NCBI GenBank assembly: GCA_031269545.1
Contig: JAISYZ010000204.1
Coordinates: forward strand, 1 to 53,856
Length of the DNA stretch: 53,856 nt
Source: Prevotellaceae bacterium
GTDB taxonomy: Bacteria > Bacteroidota > Bacteroidia > Bacteroidales > UBA932
Direction of reading: 5' to 3'
Positions 27,171 to 37,871 of the stretch are shown here, piece after piece. Below the pieces are notes generated by a model, which saw only the letters and a list, made by a program, of their open reading frames with translations, searched no databases and was not told the DNA's origin. How positions within the stretch are numbered: position 1 is the stretch's first letter; each line of letters starts with the position of its first letter. The position numbers and the translations under genes are program-made.

Positions 27171-28883
27171 ATGAAAAAGATAAAATACTTATTTTCGTTT
27201 GTTTTGCTGTTATTTATTTTCCCGATTTTTTCGCAGGTTGAAATAAAAAAATCAACAGAAAAAATTCGCATCAACGATAAAGTTTATTACATTCATCATG
27301 TGAAACAAGGCGAAACAATCTATTCGCTTTGCCGAGTTTATGGCGTTACACAGGAAGAACTTATTGCTGCAAATCCGCAACTGTCGCAAGGCTTGAAAGC
27401 CGAACAGCGGATAAAAATTCCTGATAAAACCACTGCGAAAACAAAAGTTGCACAAACCCCAAGCGAAACAAAACAGGAAGACGATAAAAACGCTGTAAAA
27501 ACAGAAGATATACAAAGCGTAAATACAAATGATGCTGAAAATTCGGCTATAAAACATAAACTAAAAAGCGGAGATAATCTTGTTGAATTGGCAAAAAAAT
27601 ATAACTGTACAGTCGAAGATATTTTAAAGTACAATCCGCATTTAAACAAAAATTCAAAATTAAAAAAAGGACAGTATCTTACCATTTATCCCGATAAACG
27701 CGAATCGTTACAAGCCGAAAATATTGAAGAAAACACGGCACAGCAGGATACACTTATCGACACAATAACCGAGACACTTATAGACACTGATTGCAACAAA
27801 AATTTATATTCCGCCGATGTGCTGAACGTGATATTGATGTTGCCGATAAAAACAAACGAAATAAATGATAATACAATAGTGAAAAATCAGCGCAGCGTTT
27901 ATGATTTTGTTGAATTTTACGAAGGTTTTCTCTTGGCGATAGATTCGTTGAAGAGTAAAAATATTTCGATAAATCTTACAACTTTTGATGTATATGATGC
28001 ACAAACGTTAAAAACGGCGTTAAATTCTTCGGCATTCGACGAAGCTCAATTAGTCATAAGTCATGTTCCGAAAAATTTGACGGATACTCTTGCAAAAGTT
28101 GCAAACGAACACAAAATACCTGTTGTTACGGCGTTTTCGCAGGAAACGGAAAATATTGCCGAACAAAACAAATATTTTATTCAGGCTCTTGCTCCGACAG
28201 CGCTGCAACTCAAAAAACTGAATACAATATTATGCAGCGCCGAACAAAATATCATTGTCATTTATGAAGAAATAAGCGACACGGCAAATTTCGACAATTT
28301 CGTTCAAACGCTTGAAAACTGCGGGAAAACTGTGAAAAAATATCATTATCGTTTGCGTGGAAGCCGGAACGAAAATCTACAGAGCGAACTTGACAACAAC
28401 GTCAAAAACAACGTTATAGCGCTGTCGAACAGCAGAGTTTTTATAACTGATGTTGTGTCAAAATTAAATGAGATTTCGATAAGTCTGAAATGCGATGTAA
28501 CGGTTTACGGATTACCGCACTGGCAAACGTTTGAAAAAAATTTGAACTTCGACCACGTTCATAATTTGAATCTATCTACGTTGAATTTGTTTTTCGTAGA
28601 TTATGACCGCGATGATGTAAAAAATTTCATAAACAAATACAGATATTATTATAAAGGCGATCCATCTCAATTTTCGTTTCACGGTTATGATTTGGGAATT
28701 TATTTTATCGAAAGACTTGCAAAATACGGAACGGATTTTATGCAATGCATAACAAAAGACGAAGCATCAACGCTTTTGCAAACACGTTTTAAGTTCGATA
28801 AGATTTCGCCGCAGGGAGGTTTGGTAAATACGGAATTACTGTTGCTGCGGCACACAAAAGATTTGAATATCATTGTCGAATGA
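27171..28883 (+). CDS. LysM-domain protein with periplasmic-binding-protein-like C-terminal domain
   Basis: Two LysM repeats ('HHVKQGETIYSLCRVYGVTQEELIAANPQL', 'HKLKSGDNLVELAKKYNCTVEDILKYNPHL') then a PBP1-like region. Confidence 0.9.
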   Translation: MKKIKYLFSFVLLLFIFPIFSQVEIKKSTEKIRINDKVYYIHHVKQGETIYSLCRVYGVTQEELIAANPQLSQGLKAEQRIKIPDKTTAKTKVAQTPSETKQEDDKNAVKTEDIQSVNTNDAENSAIKHKLKSGDNLVELAKKYNCTVEDILKYNPHLNKNSKLKKGQYLTIYPDKRESLQAENIEENTAQQDTLIDTITETLIDTDCNKNLYSADVLNVILMLPIKTNEINDNTIVKNQRSVYDFVEFYEGFLLAIDSLKSKNISINLTTFDVYDAQTLKTALNSSAFDEAQLVISHVPKNLTDTLAKVANEHKIPVVTAFSQETENIAEQNKYFIQALAPTALQLKKLNTILCSAEQNIIVIYEEISDTANFDNFVQTLENCGKTVKKYHYRLRGSRNENLQSELDNNVKNNVIALSNSRVFITDVVSKLNEISISLKCDVTVYGLPHWQTFEKNLNFDHVHNLNLSTLNLFFVDYDRDDVKNFINKYRYYYKGDPSQFSFHGYDLGIYFIERLAKYGTDFMQCITKDEASTLLQTRFKFDKISPQGGLVNTELLLLRHTKDLNIIVE

Positions 28884-28920
28884 AAAATGCTAATAAATTG
28901 TTGTTTGCTAATTAAAAGAA

Positions 28921-30234
28921 ATGACTTATTCCGAAACCATCAATTATCTTTTCAACAGTTTGCCGATGTTTCATCTCATTGGCGCTGCTGCTTACAAAGC
29001 GAGTCTGGATACAACATTAAAATTAGATGAAATATTTGATCATCCGCATAAAAAATTCAAATCAATTCACGTTGCAGGAACAAACGGCAAAGGTTCCGTT
29101 TCGCATATTATTGCTTCGATTTTGCAAAGCGCGGGCTACAAAGTTGGACTTTATACATCGCCACATTTAACCGATTTTCGCGAGCGAATAAAAATCAACG
29201 GAAAAGAAATTCCCGAAGATGAAGTTGTGCATTTTGTCGAAAAATACAAATCCGTTTTTGACGAACTTCAACCATCTTTTTTTGAGATGACTGTCGCTTT
29301 GGCTTTTGACTATTTTGCACAGCAAAAAATTGATGTTGCCGTTGTCGAAGTCGGACTTGGCGGACGGCTGGATTCTACAAATATAATTTCTCCGCTGTTG
29401 AGCATAATAACAAACATTGGCTTCGATCATACGGAATTTTTAGGAAAAACAATCGCAGCAATTGCAAGCGAAAAAGCCGGAATTATTAAAACTCAAACTC
29501 CCGTTGTTGTTGGAGAATGGAATGATGAATCATCTGTTGTGTTTTCTGAAAAAGCAATATACGAAAATGCTGAAATTATTTTTGCCTCGCAATGTGTAAA
29601 AGCCAATGTAACAAAACAATATGACACATATCAGGAATTTGAAATATCGGTTTCGGACTGTAAATTTATGCCTTTTGACAAAAAAAAAATAAAACTTGAC
29701 TTGCTTGGAAATTATCAGCAAAAAAACATTATAACCGTGCTCGTTGCTATAGCGACACTTCAAAAAAACAATCTGCTGAAAATAACGAATGATACAATAT
29801 TTACAGGATTTGCAAATGCTGCAAAACAGACAGGCTTGCGCGGACGCTGGCAAATTCTTTCCAAAAATCCGCTTACAATTTGCGACACAGGACACAACGC
29901 CCACGGCTTGAATTTGAGCATGACACAATTGAAATCCATCAAACGCAATAAACTGTTTTTTGTTTTTGGAATAGTGAGCGATAAGGATTTGGAATCGGTT
30001 TTGCCGTTTTTGCCGCAAGATGCATTTTACATTTTTACCAATGCCGATATTCCGCGAGCAATGCCTGCATCCGATTTGGCGCAGCGATGCATTTCTGCAA
30101 ATCTGCAGGGCAAAACAATTCCAAATGTAAAAGAAGCACTGCTTTATGCGCAAAAATCAGCGCAACAGGATGATTTGATTTTTATTGGAGGCAGTACTTA
30201 TGTTGTTGCTGAAATTATAGATGTTTTATTGTGA
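28921..30234 (+). CDS. folC: Bifunctional folylpolyglutamate synthase/dihydrofolate synthase
   Basis: 'HVAGTNGKGSVSHIIASIL', 'GLYTSPHLTDFRERIKING', 'VVEVGLGGRLDSTNII'. Confidence 0.97.
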   Translation: MTYSETINYLFNSLPMFHLIGAAAYKASLDTTLKLDEIFDHPHKKFKSIHVAGTNGKGSVSHIIASILQSAGYKVGLYTSPHLTDFRERIKINGKEIPEDEVVHFVEKYKSVFDELQPSFFEMTVALAFDYFAQQKIDVAVVEVGLGGRLDSTNIISPLLSIITNIGFDHTEFLGKTIAAIASEKAGIIKTQTPVVVGEWNDESSVVFSEKAIYENAEIIFASQCVKANVTKQYDTYQEFEISVSDCKFMPFDKKKIKLDLLGNYQQKNIITVLVAIATLQKNNLLKITNDTIFTGFANAAKQTGLRGRWQILSKNPLTICDTGHNAHGLNLSMTQLKSIKRNKLFFVFGIVSDKDLESVLPFLPQDAFYIFTNADIPRAMPASDLAQRCISANLQGKTIPNVKEALLYAQKSAQQDDLIFIGGSTYVVAEIIDVLL

Positions 30235-30284
30235 AATTTTTGCGCGGAGTAAAATGTGATATTTGAAAAAACTGAAATTTACGG

Positions 30285-30310
30285 ATTATACTTCATGCGG
30301 TATAATTTTG
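30285..30310 (+). terminator. Hairpin ATTATAC-N8-GTATAAT followed by TTTTG
   Basis: Perfect 7-bp stem downstream of folC. Confidence 0.5.
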
Positions 30311-30415
30311 TGAATTATTAATATTCTGAATTAAATCGTTGAACTCCGCTTCGTTTCGGTTAATATCGCACTATTCCCTGTTTTTCGCTTATCACCTTTC
30401 GTTCAAATGACACCA

Positions 30416-30449
30416 AACAAAAAAGACGTTACAATATTGCAACGCCTTT
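30416..30449 (-). terminator. Intrinsic terminator of the bamA/skp operon
   Basis: Minus strand GAAAGGCGTTGCAATATTGTAACGTCTTTTTTG: strong stem followed by a T run. Confidence 0.75.
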
Positions 30450-30496
30450 CAAAATTTGTTTTATGGATAAGACAAAATTTGTTTTTATGGATAATA

Positions 30497-31006
30497 TTAA
30501 TTTATTCCCAATTCTTTTTTCACCACAGGCAAAATATTTGTGCTTTGCGCTTCGTCAACATAATGAACTGCCGTAGCTTCAAATACATAAACGTATCCAC
30601 CTGTTTTAGCGACTTTGCTTATTGCATCGCCTGCTTTTTTCAGTACAGGAGCAAACAGTTCTTCCTGTTTTCTTGAATACAAATCATTTGCATTGGTGTT
30701 TTGTTCCTCCAAACGTCTTCGGATTCCTACAAGTTCCTGCGATTTCACTTCTTTTTTTTCGGCACTCCACGTTTCGTTGTCTTTTTGAAATTCGTCAAGT
30801 TTTCTGTTGTATTCAACTTGAATTTCGTCTATTGTTGCTAATAATTCTTTTTCGTAGGCTGCTAATTTTTCTTGAGCCGTTTTAAAATCGGGCATGGCTT
30901 GAATAAGTTCGGTGCGATTGATATGCGCAAATTTTTGTTGTGCAAATGTATTGTTCACAACCATTGCAAATACAATGATAAATACTGATTTAAGTAAATT
31001 TTTCAT
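30497..31006 (-). CDS. OmpH/Skp family periplasmic chaperone
   Basis: 'KFAHINRTELIQAMPDFKTAQEKLAAYEKEL' Skp/OmpH coiled-coil. Confidence 0.92.
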   Translation of the reverse strand: MKNLLKSVFIIVFAMVVNNTFAQQKFAHINRTELIQAMPDFKTAQEKLAAYEKELLATIDEIQVEYNRKLDEFQKDNETWSAEKKEVKSQELVGIRRRLEEQNTNANDLYSRKQEELFAPVLKKAGDAISKVAKTGGYVYVFEATAVHYVDEAQSTNILPVVKKELGIN

Positions 31007-31053
31007 ACTATATTATTTTTAATTTTTATTTTAAGAATGCAAAAGTAATAAAA

Positions 31054-31569
31054 TTATTGTTTATACCCTAATTTTTCAAGAATTTTATCACTAACGTCAT
31101 AACGCGAGTTCACATAAACCATTGATGCGTTATTTGCCAAGTCGAAAATTGTGGCGTATCCGCCATCGTCGGCAAAGTTTTTTATTGCATTAAAGATTCG
31201 TTCCTGAATTGGTTTCAGCAATTCTTCGCGTTTTTTTGCCAGTTCGCCTTCGGGAGCAAAATATTTTTGCTGCAAGGCTTTTACCGTTTTTTCTTTTGCA
31301 ATGATTTCGTCTTCGCGCTTTTTCTTCATTGCATCTGTGAGTAAGGCTTTTTCGGCTTGATACGATTTATACATTTCGTCAACATTTCTGTAGCCATCTT
31401 CAATTTCTTTCTGATATTGAGCCGAAATTTTTTCAATTTGCTCCTGCGCCGATTTATAATTCGGAATTTTGTTCAAAATATATTCTGTATCAATACATGC
31501 ATATTTTTGAGCAAATGCCAATGATGATAACATCATCAATCCTACTGATATTAAAACAATCTTTTTCAT
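31054..31569 (-). CDS. OmpH/Skp family periplasmic chaperone
   Basis: 'KYACIDTEYILNKIPNYKSAQEQIEKISAQYQKEI'. Confidence 0.93.
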   Translation of the reverse strand: MKKIVLISVGLMMLSSLAFAQKYACIDTEYILNKIPNYKSAQEQIEKISAQYQKEIEDGYRNVDEMYKSYQAEKALLTDAMKKKREDEIIAKEKTVKALQQKYFAPEGELAKKREELLKPIQERIFNAIKNFADDGGYATIFDLANNASMVYVNSRYDVSDKILEKLGYKQ

Positions 31570-31604
31570 AATCTGTATATTTTATATTTGTGTTTAATAA
31601 ATTA

Positions 31605-34121
31605 TTAATCAATTATCGTGCCAATCGAGAAATGGAACTTTCCTCCGCCTGCGCCATCGTTATCTTTTACTTTGTCTAAGCCGTAACCCCAGTCTATGCC
31701 GAGAATACCTACAATGGGCAAATACAGTCGCAATCCTACTCCGACAGAACGTTTGAGCGAGAAAGGATTGAAATTGCGAATTTCAGACCACGAATTTCCT
31801 GCTTCAAAAAACGCAAGCGCATAAATGCTCGAACTTGGTTCAAGTATTATGGGATAACGCATTTCTACTGTGAATTTGGAATAAATATTTGCAACGTTAA
31901 CTCCTGATTTTTTATCTATGGGCGAAAGCGAATTGTTTTCGTATCCGCGCAAGCCTACTACTTCCTGTCCGTAGCGTGTATATCCGCTCATGCCGTCGCC
32001 GCCGAGAATATATCCTTCAAACGGAGAATATCCCCAATCTTTGTTATAATATCCTAAAACTCCGAATTTTGTTTTTGTGTGCAAAACCAATTTTCTGTCG
32101 GAAGACAACGATGTGTATGTTGCAAATCTTAATGTCCATTTATGATATTCAATCCATTTATAACGTTCTGCATCTGATATTGTTGAATAATCTTTATCAC
32201 TTCCGAGCAATGAATAAGGCGGAGTGAATTGTAATCCTATTGAAAATTCCGAACCTTGACGCGGATAAAATTGCTGGTCGATTGATATTCGCGACAGCGT
32301 TAATCCCAAACTTAAATTGTTAGATGCTCCGTTTGAAAATGTGAAATAGCTTGACCATTTGTGCAGTGTATATCGCTGATATGACAAATCGCCGCGCAGC
32401 ATAAAATTATTGTCGGGCCATTTCAGCCGTTTTCCCAATCCTACGGAAATACCGAGAACGCTCATCCATTGATCGGAATCACCAAACCAGTACGAAGCGT
32501 TAGATTCGTGAGCGAAATATGTCGAGAACGTGAATGTGTTCGGTTTCTTTTTGCCGAACCATGGATCCATGAAACTCAAACTGAATGTATTATAATATGT
32601 TCCGTTTGACTGTCCGCGAAGCGAAAGTGTTTGTCCTTCGCCTGATGGAACAGGTCGCCATGCGCCTTTTTTGAATATTCGCGACATTGCAAAATTGTTG
32701 AATGTTACGCCAATAGAGCCAACAAACATTCCGCTTCCCCAGCCGCCCGAAAGTTCGAGCTGGTCGTTTGAAACTTCTTCGAGATTGTAGGCAAGGTCAA
32801 CGGTAGAATTTGCTCTGTCGGGAATTACGCTTATTCCTTCCGGTTTGTTGAATGCTTCGGGATTGAAATATCCCGATGTTCCCAAGCGCCGTATTGATTC
32901 TACTATTGCCGTTTTGCTGAAAAGTTCTCCGGGTTTTGTATAAAGTTCGCGGCGCACAACTTCTTCATCCGTCTTGTTGTTTCCGTTGATTGCTATTCTG
33001 TTGAAACGCGCCTGATTGTATTCTATCATTCTCATTTCCAAGTCTATTGAATCACCTTCGATATTTACTTCTACAGGATCGAGATAAAAAAACATGTAGC
33101 CCATGTCGTTGTATTGAGTTTGTACAGACAAGTCATCGTCAAACAGCATTTTGTTGAGAGTCGATTTATCATATATATCTCCTTTTTTGAATCCGAGCGT
33201 TGCGTTTAAATGTTCTTCGTGCAATACGGAATTTCCTACCCAGGTTATATTGCGCACAAAATACTGTTTTCCTTCTTCGATATTTATATCTACATTTATA
33301 TACTTGTTGTCGAGAGCATATATTGTGTCGGAAACAATTTTTGCATCGCGATAACCTTTTTTGTTGTAATATGTGATAATATTGTCCAAATCTTCGTCAT
33401 ATTTTTCTTGAATATATTTGCCTGAACGAAAAAGACTTTTGCGTTTCGTTTTTTTCATTGACTTGCGCAGTTTTTTGTTTGATATGTCGTTATTTCCGTT
33501 AAAATTCAGATTTTTGATTTTTACTTTCGGATTTTTGGTTATTACAAAAGTTAATATTGTGGCGTTTTTCACAATTGTATCGGCGTGTTGCATTGTAGAA
33601 ACTTCGACATTAAGAAATCCCTTATCGGCATAATACATTCTTATTAAGCGTTTTGAATTTTCTACCATAAAATCCGATACTTCCAAGCCTCTGCGCAGTT
33701 TGAGTTTTTCCACCAAGTCGGTTTTATTGCCTTTGCTTATTTTCGTTCCCAAACTGCCTGTAAATTCCCATTTCGACAAGCGCGGATTTTCTTGAAGATA
33801 TATTTCCATCCATATTTTATCGTCTTCGATTTTTGTGTATCGCAGTTCTACTTTAGAAAAGGCGCGATTAAGCCACAATTTTTTTACCAAAAACGACAAA
33901 TCTTCGCTTGGCACTGTAATTGTGTCACCAACGGCAAATCCGGATATTGAAAGGATTTGATTCGGGTCGAGAAACTGCAAACCCGAAACCGTCAGTTCCT
34001 GTATGACGTACTGTTTGGGATTGTTGTAATTTGCCTCTATAAAATTTATATTCTGTCCAAGCAAAATATTGCTTGTGAAAATCAGAATAGCGAGGATTTT
34101 TAGATTTAACAATTTTTTCAT
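31605..34121 (-). CDS. bamA: Outer-membrane protein assembly factor BamA
   Basis: POTRA repeats and C-terminal Omp85 barrel ('YILGGDGMSGYTRYGQEVVGLRGYENNSLSP'). Confidence 0.95.
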   Translation of the reverse strand: MKKLLNLKILAILIFTSNILLGQNINFIEANYNNPKQYVIQELTVSGLQFLDPNQILSISGFAVGDTITVPSEDLSFLVKKLWLNRAFSKVELRYTKIEDDKIWMEIYLQENPRLSKWEFTGSLGTKISKGNKTDLVEKLKLRRGLEVSDFMVENSKRLIRMYYADKGFLNVEVSTMQHADTIVKNATILTFVITKNPKVKIKNLNFNGNNDISNKKLRKSMKKTKRKSLFRSGKYIQEKYDEDLDNIITYYNKKGYRDAKIVSDTIYALDNKYINVDINIEEGKQYFVRNITWVGNSVLHEEHLNATLGFKKGDIYDKSTLNKMLFDDDLSVQTQYNDMGYMFFYLDPVEVNIEGDSIDLEMRMIEYNQARFNRIAINGNNKTDEEVVRRELYTKPGELFSKTAIVESIRRLGTSGYFNPEAFNKPEGISVIPDRANSTVDLAYNLEEVSNDQLELSGGWGSGMFVGSIGVTFNNFAMSRIFKKGAWRPVPSGEGQTLSLRGQSNGTYYNTFSLSFMDPWFGKKKPNTFTFSTYFAHESNASYWFGDSDQWMSVLGISVGLGKRLKWPDNNFMLRGDLSYQRYTLHKWSSYFTFSNGASNNLSLGLTLSRISIDQQFYPRQGSEFSIGLQFTPPYSLLGSDKDYSTISDAERYKWIEYHKWTLRFATYTSLSSDRKLVLHTKTKFGVLGYYNKDWGYSPFEGYILGGDGMSGYTRYGQEVVGLRGYENNSLSPIDKKSGVNVANIYSKFTVEMRYPIILEPSSSIYALAFFEAGNSWSEIRNFNPFSLKRSVGVGLRLYLPIVGILGIDWGYGLDKVKDNDGAGGGKFHFSIGTIID

Positions 34122-34150
34122 TTTATTAATATAATTTCTGTGTTTTGTTC

Positions 34151-34885
34151 TTATTTTTCAATTTGTTCGCTTGTTTTGCCGAATCTTCTTTCGCGTTGTT
34201 GATAATCGTAAATTGCATCAAACAGATGTTGCTTGCGAAAATCGGGCCAAAATGTTTCGTTAAAGTAAAATTCGCTGTAAGCAGCCTGCCACAGCAAAAA
34301 ATTACTTATACGTTTTTCTCCGCTTGTGCGAATTATGAGTTCGGGGTCAGGCATTTCATTTGTATAAAGTTTAGATGAAATCAGTGTTTCGTTTATTTCA
34401 TCTGTCTTCATTTTATTGTCGATAACTTCTTGTACACAGCATTTTATACATTCAACAATTTCTTCGCGCGAACCATAATTAAGAGCAAGTGTCAACGTCA
34501 AGCCTGTATTTTCGGCTGTAAATATAGTTGCTTTTTTTAATTTTTCCTGAACTTTGCCGTTCATTTTTTCAATATTGCCTATTGTTTTCAGGCATACATT
34601 GTTTTTTTTCAGTTCGGGAAGTTCCTTTTCTATTGCCGAAATGAGCATGTTCATCAGTTCTTCGATTTCGTCTTTCGGACGGTTCCAGTTTTCTGTCGAA
34701 AAAGTAAAAAGAGTTAAATATTTTACGCCTGTTTCGCTTGCGCCTTCGACAGTAGAGCGGACGGATGCCAATGCATGACGATGACCAAAAATTCTTTGCA
34801 GTCCCTGCTGTTTTGCCCAGCGTCCGTTGCCGTCCATGATTATGGCAATGTGTTTGGGAATATTATTTTTGTCGAGTCTGTGCAT
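34151..34885 (-). CDS. uppS: Isoprenyl transferase (undecaprenyl diphosphate synthase)
   Basis: 'HIAIIMDGNGRWAKQQGLQRIFGH', 'LTLFTFSTENWNRP', 'PDPELIIRTSGEKRISNFLLWQAAYSEFYF'. Confidence 0.97.
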   Translation of the reverse strand: MHRLDKNNIPKHIAIIMDGNGRWAKQQGLQRIFGHRHALASVRSTVEGASETGVKYLTLFTFSTENWNRPKDEIEELMNMLISAIEKELPELKKNNVCLKTIGNIEKMNGKVQEKLKKATIFTAENTGLTLTLALNYGSREEIVECIKCCVQEVIDNKMKTDEINETLISSKLYTNEMPDPELIIRTSGEKRISNFLLWQAAYSEFYFNETFWPDFRKQHLFDAIYDYQQRERRFGKTSEQIEK

Positions 34886-34887
34886 TA

Positions 34888-35706
34888 TTAATATAATTCT
34901 TTATTAAATCCTGTATATTGACGTTTTTTTGAGCTTTTATTTGTTCTGTACGTTGCGCACGGCGTTTTATCAACAAATCGGTAACTTAGAGTCAGCAATA
35001 TTGTCGAAACCCAATCTTTGTTGAATATGTTAAACGTATTTTTTTCGCTTCGGTTTATATAGAAATCCATTTTATCGGTATTAGTTTTGTGAAATACACA
35101 TTCAACGCCTATTGTCCATTGATTTACAGGCGAAAATTTAAATCCGAAACCTATTGGCAGAATAACGCTCGATGCGGTTTTTGCCGAATCGTACAAGGCT
35201 GGATAAAGCGCTACCGCATTGTTCAGTTGAGGTTCGCTGTTGATTTTATTTTTATCAAAATATGTATATCCTGCTCCTACCATCAAAAAAGGAGTGAAAA
35301 TTTGCTGCCGTTTTGGGTCAACTGATGAGAAAGGGAAAAAATTAAATTCGACAAAAGCGTTGATATTATAGAAGTTGCGTTTAAATGCTAAATGTACGCC
35401 TTGCGGAAATCCTTGCAGTCCGCCAACATAATTGCGCGAATCGCCTTTTACAATTCCCATTGATGCTTGAAGTCTGACGTTTATATATTTTGTAAAATTA
35501 TGTCGGTAAAACAATCCGCCCATCGGATTAATCATATATGGGACAAAACTTTCGTTGAAATCGCCGATATAATACGAAACTCCGCCGGCTAAGCCTATTT
35601 CGCTTTTATGAATCGGCGTAAGCAATTCATTGCTTTCCTGCGCAAGCGCTGTCGTGCAAAACGCTGATAATATTACACATACATATATTTTCTTAGTCGC
35701 TGTCAA
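34888..35706 (-). CDS. porG: DUF6089/PorG-like outer-membrane protein
   Basis: 'KSEIGLAGGVSYYIGDFN' barrel; adjacent to uppS-bamA-ompH as PorG is in T9SS-bearing Bacteroidetes. Confidence 0.75.
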   Translation of the reverse strand: MTATKKIYVCVILSAFCTTALAQESNELLTPIHKSEIGLAGGVSYYIGDFNESFVPYMINPMGGLFYRHNFTKYINVRLQASMGIVKGDSRNYVGGLQGFPQGVHLAFKRNFYNINAFVEFNFFPFSSVDPKRQQIFTPFLMVGAGYTYFDKNKINSEPQLNNAVALYPALYDSAKTASSVILPIGFGFKFSPVNQWTIGVECVFHKTNTDKMDFYINRSEKNTFNIFNKDWVSTILLTLSYRFVDKTPCATYRTNKSSKKRQYTGFNKELY

Positions 35707-35731
35707 TTGTTCTAATTCTTTAATAAAGTTG

Positions 35732-35739
35732 CAAAGGTA
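35732..35739 (-). promoter_or_regulatory. -7 element TACCTTTG for the porG-uppS-bamA cluster
   Basis: Reverse complement of caaaggta, about 26 bp upstream of the start at 35706. Confidence 0.55.
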
Positions 35740-35748
35740 ATATTTATT

Positions 35749-36657
35749 TTACGTTCTACCATTATTGGAATGTTGATAAACGTTAATATCATTACGAATG
35801 TCATATCCCCACATTAATTTATTTCTAAGTGTTTTGTAAAAATTTACGCTGTTCGGTTTTATTATGCTTATTTTGTATTTTGATTTTTTGACTGTAAATT
35901 CCATTCCCGATTCTACTTCAAACATTTCGTTATCGGCGGTTAGCATTGCTTTCTCGCCGCGTGTTTGCAGTTTTATTTTTATTTCAATATCGTCTGATAT
36001 TACAAACGGACGTATTGACAGATTATGAGGTGCAATAGGCGATATGACAAAATTTGATGCTGTCGGTACGATTATTGGACCTCCAACGCTCATCGAATAT
36101 GCAGTCGAACCTGTTGGCGTAGCAATTATCAATCCATCAGACCAGTATTGAGATAAACGTTCGCCGTTGATTTCGACTGTTGAAGAAATAAGCGTTGACA
36201 TTGTTCGCTGCAAAGTGATTTCGTTAAGCGCACATATCGAAATATTTTTTTCGTCCTGCGATGTAACATGTATCAATGTGCGATGTTCTATTTCGTATTT
36301 TTTATTTAAGATTTCGTCCAGCACATTGCTAAATTCATCAACCGATACGTTTGCTAAAAATCCTAACGAACCTGTATTTACGCCAATTACAGGAATATTG
36401 TTTTTTCGTATAAAACGGGTTGCTTCCAAAAAAGTTCCATCTCCGCCAAGACTTACAAAAAAAGCAAAATCGGAAGTCAAATAATCTTCTTCCGAAAAGG
36501 TGGAATAATCACGAAAATCAGAAAGGTTTTCCGACAAAAATTTTGCAAACTCATAATAGAGAAAAGGCTTGCAATCATTAGATTTAAGCACATTCAATAT
36601 CGACAAATAATTGTCGATTGATTTAGGTATGTTTCTTCCATAAACAGCAATTTTCAT
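35749..36657 (-). CDS. nadK: NAD kinase
   Basis: '[18 protein letters not shown]', '[15 protein letters not shown]', '[26 protein letters not shown]'. Confidence 0.97.
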   Translation of the reverse strand: MKIAVYGRNIPKSIDNYLSILNVLKSNDCKPFLYYEFAKFLSENLSDFRDYSTFSEEDYLTSDFAFFVSLGGDGTFLEATRFIRKNNIPVIGVNTGSLGFLANVSVDEFSNVLDEILNKKYEIEHRTLIHVTSQDEKNISICALNEITLQRTMSTLISSTVEINGERLSQYWSDGLIIATPTGSTAYSMSVGGPIIVPTASNFVISPIAPHNLSIRPFVISDDIEIKIKLQTRGEKAMLTADNEMFEVESGMEFTVKKSKYKISIIKPNSVNFYKTLRNKLMWGYDIRNDINVYQHSNNGRT

Positions 36658-36759
36658 AAATTTGAAATTTTCGGCAAGTTATATTTTTTTTTGTTACGAA
36701 ATGCTTTTATTTTCATAATAAATATTAACTTTGTGGACGGAAATACACAATTTAACATA

Positions 36760-37473
36760 ATGACAAAATTAAGTGTTAACATAAATAAAATAGCGACATT
36801 ACGAAATTCGCGCGGCGGAAATACTCCCGATGTATTGCAGGCAGCTATTGACTGTCAGCGATTTGGCGCACAAGGCATAACAATTCATCCTCGTCCTGAC
36901 GAACGTCATATTAAATATTCGGATGCAAAAAATCTTAAACCTTTGATAATAACAGAATTTAACATCGAAGGAAATCCTGTTCCGAAGTTCGTCGATTTGG
37001 TTCTCGAACTTTGTCCCGAACAGGTTACCTTAGTGCCTGATACACATGATCAAATTACATCAAACGCAGGCTGGGACACGCGAAAACACAAGAAATTTTT
37101 GAAAAATATTATTTCTGTTTTTAAAAAACAGGGAATAAGGACGTCCGTTTTTGTTGATACCGATTTGACAAATATTTGCCATGTCGCCGAAACAGAAACC
37201 GACCGTATTGAACTGTACACCGAACCTTATGCGACAAACTTTGCAAACGATAAGGAAAATGCCATAAAACCATTTATTATCGCAGCAGAAAAAGCGGCAG
37301 AACTTGGCTTGGGATTAAATGCAGGACACGATTTAAACCTTGAAAATCTGAATTTTTTTCATAAAAATATTCCCTGTCTTCTTGAAGTTTCCATCGGTCA
37401 TGCCATAATAAGCGATTCCATTTATTTAGGACTTGAAAACACAATACAACTTTATTTGAAGCAACTGAAATAA
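36760..37473 (+). CDS. pdxJ: Pyridoxine 5'-phosphate synthase
   Basis: '[48 protein letters not shown]', 'ELYTEPYA', '[15 protein letters not shown]'. Internal ATG chosen over the ORF-track start at 36691. Confidence 0.96.
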   Translation: MTKLSVNINKIATLRNSRGGNTPDVLQAAIDCQRFGAQGITIHPRPDERHIKYSDAKNLKPLIITEFNIEGNPVPKFVDLVLELCPEQVTLVPDTHDQITSNAGWDTRKHKKFLKNIISVFKKQGIRTSVFVDTDLTNICHVAETETDRIELYTEPYATNFANDKENAIKPFIIAAEKAAELGLGLNAGHDLNLENLNFFHKNIPCLLEVSIGHAIISDSIYLGLENTIQLYLKQLK

Positions 37474-37597
37474 AAATATATTTGACCATGTCAACGTATT
37501 TTGTTTCTCCTGAAAAAGTGATTTTTGCAGAAGTAAATGTTTTGTTTGACCGATTTGAAAATGCTGGCTGTTCCGTCAGGGACAGTCATTATTATCA

Positions 37598-37628
37598 AAC
37601 CTGACAGGTTTTCAAAACCTGTTAGGTT
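37598..37628. repeat. Near-perfect intergenic palindrome
   Basis: AACCTGACAGGTTTT-C-AAAACCTGTTAGGTT, 14/15 paired arms. Confidence 0.8.
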
Positions 37629-37652
37629 GTCTTCTGGATTGCTTCGGGCTAA

Positions 37653-37744
37653 CGCTCCTCGCAATGACGTGCTGCTTGCTTTTATGTCAAAGCAAAATTG
37701 ATAGAAATAATGTTGTATTATTGCTGATTTTTTTATTTTTAAGG
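37653..37744. repeat. Long dispersed repeat, copy 2
   Basis: Nearly identical to 23050-23142, same orientation. Confidence 0.85.
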
Positions 37745-37871
37745 AGAAACTAATTACTTGTTAATAACCACATTACATTCTTTTTAATGAACGACTAATT
37801 ATCAACACATTACGCTCTTTGAAGGCGTTTATCCTGCATGAAAGGGATTTTTTTTCATGCCGTTTTTGTAT

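Noticed and set aside
29530-30153. 207-aa minus-strand ORF
   Set aside because: Antisense to folC, a confidently identified gene.
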